From positions 33,324,833 to 33,388,832 of the forward strand of contig CM038466.1 of assembly GCA_021464415.1 (NCBI GenBank): a DNA stretch of 64,000 bases, read 5' to 3'. The stretch comes from Lonicera japonica (lineage: Eukaryota > Streptophyta > Magnoliopsida > Dipsacales > Caprifoliaceae). The position numbers and the translations under genes were made by a program. Within the stretch, counting starts at the first letter, position 1, and the number at the start of each line of letters is the position of its first letter. Below the pieces are notes generated by a model. It did no database searches and was not told the origin of the DNA. It worked only from the letters and a program-made list of their open reading frames with translations. This document shows positions 54,983-64,000 of this stretch, one piece after another.

Positions 54983-57900
54983 GATGTGTTGATAAAACCT
55001 CTTAACTTAGGTTCACGATTGAGTTCGCGCGCCTTATGTTCACCTAGCTCACCACTAGGAATTCTAGTTACGTTTTTGCTCACTTTAATGTCGAACGCTT
55101 GATATATTTTTGAAATACCAGTATTAAAAGGAAATGGTAAAAAGAGATGATTTACGTAGATATATCCATATATTAGGAAAATAAAAAATATTATGTTAGA
55201 ATTAGTGAGCATAATTTCCTTGATTTAGTTGTGTGTGTATATTAATTGAATGCTTTTGGTTCGGAATAAGCAAACCATGAAAACCATGCATGAACTCAAT
55301 TTGTATGATTGCAATAATCTCCTCCCTCTTGAAGGTTCACTTCTTTTCTTAATTTTGGATTTTTTATTAGGTGTTTTTACAAGATTAGAACACAATTTTA
55401 TTTTTATTTTTTTTTCTGAAAAATTTCAATATCATCCCTCCCCCACCAATTTTCTTTTTCATCAAAAACTAACCCATGCCAATTCTTTGGGTGCTTTTAA
55501 GATTTAAAATAATAGAACCTTTTCCCTGCATGTATATGACTTCTCCAAAGAGCAAACTAAAGGCCAAAGATTTACCTCCATCTAACCAACCGTGGAGCCA
55601 AGATTTATTAATATAAAGAAGGCAAATTTCAATGTTTCAATATTTTAAAATAAAGTACAAATATTTTTATTTAAGGATCATAATACCTCACTTTAAAGTG
55701 TTGAAATACTACAATATAGTTCATTTTATAACATTGATAGCCTATAACTACAAATTTATGATAATATAAAATAAGGCGGACAATGTATAAAACTTTTTCC
55801 TAAAAAAGTATAGTGGGCATAAGTCTAAATTATTAATTACTTAATAATTAATTTTTTCTGAATTTATTACTAAATATGGATACATTTGAAAAATTAACGT
55901 GGATAATCAGCTCATTACCTTCTCTTCATGGATGCTCGTGAACAAATAAAAAGGAGATGACTTGCAGAATTATTTTAAATTGTATTTTATCTTAGAATTT
56001 TTCCTTTTTTTGGATTAAAATGTTTAAGTTTGATTTAGTACGTACATAATATATTTTTTTCCTTCAAAAACTTCTTAAATAGTTTTGAGTTTTTAGATCT
56101 GTATGAAGAATAATTGCATAAATTTATTCTACATCCTTGAAGTATTACGCAGTGGTGTAAGATAATTTTTATTTAAACAAAGTAACTATTGTACTATTTT
56201 GTATGAAAAGCCAAAATTCTAAATAGGCAACGTATTTTATATAATTTATTTGGGATGCGACTATTGACACTTTCCTGATATCTTTAGATACCTTAAAATA
56301 GAGTAAAATGACTTAAAAAGTTCCTGAAACCCTTTTGGTCAATAGCAACGAATTAATTTTCTTCATGAAAGTTAGTGTAAGTGGAGATTTGGTGGTGTAA
56401 ACGAGCCTTTTAGCTGTTTTTCATCGTTTCAGTTTGTATTATGCCAAAATTACTCTTGAAAAAGCCCCACATGAATTGCTCGTGTTAGACGCCGGTTATA
56501 AATTTTGTTGGAGATGGCTTATATATTAGATTTGATTGCAATAAATTGAATGTACCATGCGAATGGTCTTAAAAAAATGTTAATGGTTTATATTTAAATC
56601 TTCAATTAATAAGTTAAGAGTGCAAATTGAAATATTTAATTAATACGTTTAAGGTTCATTAATATTATTAAAGGGGTGTTTGATTTTCCCATGAATGATT
56701 AATGGAGTGTTTTAAGTATTTAGAGCTACATGATGATTTTTTTCTAAATGATTAAGAGGTTAACAGCTAGATTTTAAAAAAATTAAGCATTCAGAACTCT
56801 AAATCCCGCTGCTTAATGCTCAGCTTAAAGCATTTTCTTTTTTACCCTTTTTATTTTAATCAAATTACACAAACTATTTAGATTTCCAACGTTAAGCATA
56901 TTCAAAATATTCTATTTAAATGTTTTTGCATACCTATGTGCTCAATATTCAAATTGTCATCTTCTATTTTTCAAAAATACCAATATTGTAGCGTGTCATT
57001 TTCTACCACATTTTGCATTCTCATTTTCTTTTGCACCCTGAACAAAAAGGAGTGTTAAAGCAGTAGTATTATTTTTATATGAAAAATGATAACATGTGCT
57101 CCAAGGGATCCTTGACAAATTAACAAGGACCTACGGAGTCTCGTGAAAAATGATAACTTGTACTCTAAGGGATCCTTGACAAATTAACGAGGACCTACGG
57201 AGTCTCGTGGTACTATGAATGTTTTTTCGCTGAAATTCTTTCGAAGGACAAACAAATAATTCTACTATTTACTTTATCATTATTTTTGCACCATTGATTT
57301 CTCTTCCTCTCTCCACTACTCAACTTCAGTGTTCTAAAAATCGGGTTAGGCAACCGACTAATTTGGGCATAAACGTTAGGCCTAGGTCGACAGTAAGATT
57401 AAGCCATAATCGTTTGAGTTAATTGACCAGCTAAAAAATTAGAACAACTAAAACTAGGGATTTATCAGTCTAGGCGGCCAATCAAGTCAAAATAAAATCA
57501 GGATTAGTTAATTTAGCTAGCACCTAAGTCGGGAAAAAAAAATTCCAATGTCCATCTCTTTCTCTCCATGCTCATTCCCACGCTCCAAGCTTGATAATCT
57601 CTGTTTATCGAATACTGAACTCTCATTGAACGTATAAGTATATTAATATATACGTTACTCTTTTGAACAAATTTGGTTGGTTGGAGGTAGGAGAATTAAT
57701 GTCATTTTTATAAGTATTATATACATATATATATATATTGAATTTTATTATTATATTATTAGTATTATGTAAAAAAAATATCATAAAAAAATTATTTATC
57801 GAGTTAATACTCTTTTAATCTTTAGTCACTTCAGTGACTTATTTTATAGGCGGTACACAATCAACACTATTAATTATATTATAATGCATTGGTTTACTAG

Positions 57901-58914
57901 CTAAAACATTAATACCAATTAAAAGTAGGAGTTTGTGTTGCTTTGTATATAGTATTAGATTATTTTAATTGAGAGTACCTGTTCATTCTAGATATATATA
58001 AGAGATTGAATGGAGTTAAGTTTAAAGTAGAGAAATTTGATATGAAAATTTTGTCATTTGTTTGCTTTTTTCTTTAAATTTTTAAATTTATCATAATACA
58101 TCTTTAAATTTAGCTTCCATCAATATCTCAATTTTAACAAATTGATCCATTGGATATTGAATTTTTAAAAATATATATCGAATTATTAGTGTCCTCCTAA
58201 AATCAGAACCAAAACATCATGAGAAGAAGTGGTTAACGGTCATTCAATTTTTTTAAAGACATTAACTTTTAAGAAGGTATGACACATTAACCTTTAAGAA
58301 TGTATGACTCAAACGATCATGCAAATATGCTTAACAAAGTATATAATAAAAGGTGCGGGTGGCATTTGTGACAGGATAAGAGTATCTTCAATGAAATAAC
58401 TAAAATTGAATAATCAAAAGAATTTTTGATTATCCATTTAGCAAGTTGTTAAAGTTAACAATGTAGCCATTCCCAATGGCAATTTTTTCTCAATAACCAA
58501 ATTTATGGGATCCATTATATTGATTGGCCAAAATTTAATTAATTTTAATTTTGTTTCAAAAAAAGGAGAGAAAGATGATTTAAATTTGAAAAGATTATCT
58601 TTTACACAATATAATTGTTGAAGTAACACGACTTGAACCTACCTAACACAAAATTAGAGGGCTACGGTTGAACTTAAACATGTTCGTGTCAAATTGGGTT
58701 GACCCATTTAACTTGATTAATAAATGGGTTGGGTTAGGGTCAACCCATGTAACATGAAAATAACCCGTATAATAGGTTTAACTTAAACCTGTCAACTCAG
58801 GTAACACAAACTCATATAACTAGTGTAACAACCCATATTTAAAAAGTTATAATAGTAAAAAAAAAAAAAAAAAAAAGAATACACTTGCTTTTCGTTATGT
58901 ACAAGTTAACCTCA
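54983..58914. other. AT-rich intergenic DNA with a small duplication
   Basis: No gene recognised. A direct repeat of about 65 bp (AAAAATGATAAC..., AGGGATCCTTGACAAATTAA, GGACCTACGGAGTCTCGTG) occurs at about 57083-57148 and 57149-57210. A GGGTTGACCCA/TGGGTCAAC-type repeat cluster lies at about 58690-58800. Several poly(A) and (TA)n runs occur. Confidence 0.5.
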
Positions 58915-59685
58915 TGATAAACGCTTAATATTGTCATTCATACGCTCATTTTTGGAGTTGTTTGACGCGTTTATTTATCTAAAACTACTCGGTTTGCCAA
59001 CGTATTTCGCGATTAGTCTCGTAGCACTTTTGTATTTAACAATGCTTGGAAAGGCACATTTTTGTGTTTATTTTGGTGTCTCTAGATTTCAAGAAATATT
59101 GTATTTCATACAATGGTGGAATTTTTCATAGGACAAAAAGAATCAAAGAGAGTGGAAGTCTCCATGTCCATGTGATTAAAGAAAGAAAGTGAAATTTTCT
59201 ATGTGATTAAAGAGTATCCAAGTTGGTGGATTTATCCACCAAAAATAAAATAAGCGTTGTTTATTTTTTAACATCCAACACAACTCTCCTATTTATAGTC
59301 TTCATTGTTACTTTGGAGAGGGAGACTTTTATTACTTTTCATTTCTCAATTTATAGAGAGCTTGTAATAGTTTTTTTTTCTAGAGAAAGAAATAGAGTTC
59401 ACTTTTATAATTCTTGTCTCTACATTTATTATTGGAGTAATTTCTTTGCTAAGGCTAAAAGATGAAATTTGCAATGCATTAATTATGTTAAGTTTAGTTC
59501 TCATTCCATTGTTCAGTATTGTTGTTAAATACTTTTTGAATCCTTTATCTTCTCCATTTTTTCAACCATTTCATAAGCTAGTAAGATAATTTTCATACGA
59601 TGAATTTGACTTTGTATGCTTTGTATACATAGATCTCAAGAATTAATGAGAAAATGATACACTTGTGTATTTCTTACTTGCCTAT
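58915..59685 (+). repeat. Athila LTR, second copy, truncated by gap
   Basis: It starts TGATAAACGCTTAATATTG and follows the first 900 bp of the LTR at 50302, with fewer copies of the internal CTCCATGTCCATG unit. It breaks off at the N run, and sequence after the gap does not match the rest of the LTR. It may be a solo LTR or the 5' LTR of an element hidden in the gap. The flank before it (CCTCA) has no visible partner. Confidence 0.85.
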
Positions 59686-59785
59686 NNNNNNNNNNNNNNN
59701 NNNNNNNNNNNNNNNNNNNNNNNNNNNNNNNNNNNNNNNNNNNNNNNNNNNNNNNNNNNNNNNNNNNNNNNNNNNNNNNNNNNNN
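59686..59785. other. Assembly gap (100 N)
   Basis: Exactly 100 undetermined bases, the conventional size for a gap of unknown length. It interrupts an Athila LTR, so repeat collapse is the likely cause and the true missing length could be many kilobases. Confidence 0.98.
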
Positions 59786-62700
59786 ATCATCTCCACATAA
59801 TATCATCAAATAATTCAAACGAAAAATGGCTGTTACGAAAATGATATATATATATATAATATATATTAGTTTTTGTCCATTGAAATTTTATATGATGTAA
59901 TCACCAACTTCAAATTGAGATTTTATGAAATTAAGTGAAATGATCTATTTTTTATAGTGATCTTTCTACCAAATTTCATGAAAAAATTATCCGTTTACCT
60001 TTTAAAATTGATGATACTTATTTTTCATAAAGTGAATACTTTTTTTTAATAGTAAACCTATATATATATATATATTGAGAGAGAGAATTTTGTATTTTAC
60101 AAGAAAAGTATTTAGCTAGGAAAAAACGAATAATAAATTAAAGAAGAGTGTATGAAATTGGACTTGATAAGTTATTTGGGCCCTTTTATTTGTTTGTAGT
60201 ATTGCTATTAACTCTATAAACGGGCTCCTATTTTATTAAACTATTGCCAAAAAAAAAAAAACCATTTTACTCATAAAAATAAGCATGAGATGAAGAGTAT
60301 GTCATTAAATGATTTATCTCCTCATCTAACTTGTCATAACAGGAATAATTACAATCATTTTCCATCTTTTTTATTAAACGGAACCAAACAAATTAAATAT
60401 CTTTTAGATGATACATAATTTTTCTCAAACGCGGTTTTCATGCAGTAAGAAAATATTTTTCTTTTGTGCCAATAAGATTTCTTCCCTAATAAGAGTAAGA
60501 ACACTGTCTTTGGGCTTTAATAGCTCTATTTTAGTTTTAGACAATGGGCTAGACTCCTTCTTGGACCCAGATTCTATCAAAATTACTATTTTTACTAATC
60601 TATAAATTTTCTGGGTATACTTTTGGATCCATTTCTGGGTCACAACAGTAGCTGGCCCATTATGGTCTCCTCTTCGTTCTCTAATCCAAACAATCAACCC
60701 ACTAAGTTCAATTTATTGGATAGCGGTAGAGGTGACAACGTATCGGATTTTGGGTGTATTTTAGCTTAGCTAAACTTGAACTCAACCTAATTTGGGTTTT
60801 TCATTGAACCTGAACACGCTCCACTTGTTAGTGCGCTTGAACTTGAACCCACCCCTTTAAAGTGTAATTATGGAATAATTTAAGCGTATGAAAGAGAAAA
60901 AATAATACATTTGGGGTGGGGCGAATCAAACGGGTTCATTTGACCTAAACCCAAACTGACATAACTTGGCAATGTGGGTTTTACGATGAAAAACCCAACC
61001 CTGTTCGATGAAAACGCACTCGAAACTAACCCTATTCAAGTTGAGGAAGGTTAAAAGTTCATCTATTTGCGTCTAGAATTTGAACTTGAAGTTATGTTGC
61101 GTTATGTTCATCTCTAAAATGAAATTGACAAGAAACTGTAACTACATTACTGTCATGCTAATCGTATCTTGTTGTGTCTAAATTAAAGAAAATTCCCGTT
61201 TCCACTTTCCACTCATGTCATAACGTTTTTATTAGGACCAAATTAATAATTGCAATCGTGTATGTCTTGTATATTATTTGATGTATATTCATATTAATTA
61301 CATATAACGAGTATAAATCAAGTTGGTCTAAATTGTCATTGGCGGCTTGGAACACTCGTTTCGTTTTAAATTTATTTACGAAGTAGTCTGTTACTAGAAA
61401 AACACATATTAATGTAAATTAGTGAACTAGTCAATGAATGGATGTGATTGTGCAACCAGTGCAAAGGCAGGGTTTTGAGAGAGGGGGTCAGAGTTAGCAC
61501 TACACCATATATTTTTTCAAAGCAGTTAAAACAAGACAAAAAAAATTAAATTAATAATAGGACAAATATTTTAACGACACAATATTACAAGTCTTATACA
61601 TTCAACAAAAAATATTAGTTACAATAACATTCTACGAGGTTTTAATTTTAAAAATATTGCAAGACATCTTCATTCTAAATCTCGTTGAAGATGTCTTGTT
61701 CAATGTAAAAAATAAAACAATTATTCATAAATTAATTTCACATTCGATTACGTGGTACATTTTTGATGATTTTCACTGTAAAAAATGATCTCTCACACTT
61801 GCCTAAAGCCAACTTCATGAGGTTTGACAGTATGACAAAAGAAAATGACATATGATCGAACTAAATTGGCACAGGTTCCTTGGTCTATTTTCATCTCACT
61901 TTTTAATAGTTTGGTCTAAAGTTTTGAACAATTGAAATTTAGGTTCAATCATCAATTTGGAAAAACTGAAGCCACAAAATTGGACCGCCTCATTTTAGGC
62001 TCTTTTAGATATATTGTATTTTTTTTCCTTCCTTTTCTAATCTTGGCATACTTTTTTTTAACAACAATGACCCCAACTTTATTTATACCATATTTATATA
62101 TATATATATATATATATGTATATAATTCAAAACAAGAGGGTGAATCGACCCCCTTGCGACTACACCCCTTCACCCCTGCCCGCAAGACATGCAAGTAAGA
62201 ATAATTTCATTACAAATATATGTTTTAATGTTTACATATTTCTCTTTATTCAGTTTGCCACGCGCATAGTGTGATATTGAGTCCAATTAGTGTTGAGGCT
62301 TGATCTAGTATTTTACAAAGAGGTGGGTTGATACAAAGATAAATTTTTATTACAAATATCGTGACCTAAACATTAATAGATGATAAAAATTAATGAACTC
62401 CCTATTAAGTTATACCCGACAAAGAATTCTTCAATTATAAATTCTGTTTGACTGTGCACGATGTTACTTAGTGTTGTTCCCAATGAATATTTAATATATT
62501 TATATGTATATATTTGAAAAACAATATGTTGTGTGAATAGATAATAAAAAATATAAAACTATTAGCACTTTAAATAAATATTTTAATATTAAAAAATATG
62601 GTCTCAAATATTTTAAGGGTCCGTTTGATAACAACGTAAAAAAAAATTATATATTTAGAAGTTAGATTTTTTTTTCTTTTGTGTTTGAGAAAGAAAAATT

Positions 62701-62820
62701 TTAAACAAAAAATAATGAAAGATAAATGACATCTACTTATAAAAATGAACATATTTTTCAACTTATTTTCTAACTTCTTATATAAATTAAATATATTTTT
62801 TTTATGTTATTATAAAACCA
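59786..62820. other. AT-rich intergenic DNA
   Basis: No gene or RNA recognised. It holds a (TA)n tract near 60060, a perfect 12-bp hairpin CAAGACATCTTC/GAAGATGTCTTG at 61660-61698 and a (TA)n tract near 62095-62118. Degenerate GGGTT/AACCC-containing repeats occur at about 60740-61060. Confidence 0.5.
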
Positions 62821-62967
62821 CCATAGAAAAAAGAAATTGGTCCTTCGCCGAAGCCCGAAAACAAGACTGCCTCAAAACATTCCCTTCTCAATGGGGCATA
62901 AAAAATGCAACAATCTCCTTATGTATCCCTCTTGGCCATCTCATCAGCATTATTGTTCATTAAAAGT

Positions 62968-63605
62968 TTAAAACTTGGATGCAATAGCATTAACACACAC
63001 CTTCCACCAAAAGAACTTGAGTTTTGGAGTAATGTTAGCTTTCCAAATGGACATCCATAATGATTTCGAAGGAGAAAAGGACGACGACGCTGGGTTTAAC
63101 ACTTCAGAGCTTACAGATTTCAAAGCTTCTGCGTAGGCAGACTTGACATTAAACTTACCAGACTTTGAGAAGTGCCACACCCATTTATCTCTTCCATTCG
63201 AAATAGTTACAGGGATGCTTTCAATGATGCTAGCATCAGCTAAAGAGAATAACTGGTGAATTAACCGAACATTCCAAGCTAAAAAATTGGGCTCAAACAA
63301 ATCAGAAACCTTTTCTAATCCACACCCCTGAGGCTTGGGGGTGGAGACAAAAAAAGGGGAGTTTGAGGGCAACCAAGGATCATCCCATATTCTTCCCTCC
63401 CTGCCTGAGATGATATTCCATCGGACACCCTTTTTTAGCAATTCCTTCCCTTCCAATAAACTAGCCCAGAACCGGGAAGGTCTACATTCTCTCTTGGCCT
63501 CTAAAAAAGACGAATTCGAAAAATATATAGCTTTTATAAACTGAGCTCAATAAGAATTTGAATCACTAAGCAACCTCCATCCCTGTTTAGCTAGTGTAGG
63601 CTGGA
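62968..63605 (-). mobile_element. LINE ORF2 post-RT fragment (minus)
   Basis: Read on the minus strand from 63605: KQGWRLLSDSNS, FIKAIYFSNSSFLEAKREC, RPSRFWASLLEGKELLKKG, VRWNIISGREGRIWDDPWLP, then WVWHFSKSGKFNVKSAYAEA and PKLKFFWWKVCVNAI. This is the segment between reverse transcriptase and the zinc-binding domain of plant L1-type LINEs, nearly uninterrupted. Beyond it, at about 62960-62830, the same strand reads NNNADEMAKRDT, resembling an RNase H end, so an internal part seems missing. Confidence 0.75.
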
Positions 63606-63606
63606 T

Positions 63607-64000
63607 CCCTTATGTCCTGGGTGCTTTAAAGAAATAGAGTCCATTGAACATATTATTTTCAAATGTAGTTTTTCTTCGGCTGTTTGGAAGGAGTTCCCGG
63701 GAATCTTTAGTCCCTGTTTTTGCTCTACTCTTTCAACCATCAGATAGACTGAAGAGTATTTGTCAAATGGAGGTGATCATTTTGATTGGGTTATTTCTAT
63801 TGGCTGGTCTCTGTGGAAAGCTAGAAACGATTTTGTTATCGAAAAGGAGAAACGATCCCCGTGGTCGATTGTAAGTTCGGCAAAGGTGTTGATCTCAGAG
63901 ATGAGTGAATTTTCCTCACCAAATCAAACTCATTCAGTCGTTTCTGATTCTCATTATCCAGATTGGAGGAATACAGTTAACTCGGGTTGTTCAAGTTTCT
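63607..64000 (+). mobile_element. LINE ORF2 zinc-binding/RNase H fragment (plus)
   Basis: The plus strand reads CPGCFKEIESIEHIIFKCSF and SSAVWKEFPGIF, the zf-RVT zinc-binding domain of LINE ORF2. After a break it continues SLWKARNDFVIEKEKRSPWS, the conserved linker before RNase H. It continues past the window edge. It starts within two bases of where the minus-strand LINE fragment begins, head to head. Confidence 0.7.

Overview
This is nuclear DNA of an angiosperm, probably a eudicot. Genes have many short exons with GT-AG introns, intergenic DNA is AT-rich and full of transposon debris, the protein families are plant types (WDR12, neprosin, STP sugar carrier, PDR transporter, plant mobile domain), and the retroelements are plant Ty3/Gypsy lineages (Tat, Athila). 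One 100-N scaffold gap lies at 59686-59785. All splice sites were placed by eye from reading frame and GT/AG consensus.

Layout. 1-2311: an old hAT-like remnant and a LINE fragment. 2312-5810 (+): the WD40 part of a WDR12/Ytm1 ribosome-biogenesis gene whose first exons lie outside the window. 5811-14666: repeats, including a fold-back MITE, one copy of a 1-kb non-autonomous transposon, and a Pack-MULE with a perfect 9-bp target duplication that carries the first exon of a lipid-transfer-protein gene. 14785-16808 (+): a neprosin-domain (DUF239) gene, with a second copy of the 1-kb transposon about 60 bp past its stop. 18300-20130 (-): a decayed LINE. 20356-20740 (-): the tail of a dead PDR/ABCG transporter. 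22458-27016 (-): an STP-like sugar transporter with tandem exon duplication and intron insertions, cut at its 5' side by a retrotransposon LTR.

27017-45906 is a very large (18.9 kb) Tat-lineage Ty3/Gypsy element. Gag-pol, with the extra archaeal-type RNase H of Tat, is on the minus strand. The 3' third carries two genes on the opposite strand: an intron-containing but decayed plant-mobile-domain gene and an intact 418-codon gene of a related retrotransposon-associated family. The same 12-bp palindrome TGTCGCGCGACA (and one-mismatch variants) is clustered just upstream of the TATA box in both LTRs and in front of both antisense genes. The element thus looks like one coordinated cis-regulatory unit driving transcription from three kinds of promoter. 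This is the most notable signal in the window. The element also contains three minisatellites.

45907-52117 (+) is the 3' part of an Athila-lineage element (RT, RNase H, integrase, 3' LTR). It abuts the Tat LTR without a matching target duplication, which suggests a recombinant or misjoined structure. 54554-54982 (+) is a small intronless gene for a probable plastid-targeted membrane protein. A second Athila LTR starts at 58915 and runs into the gap. The window ends in head-to-head LINE fragments.
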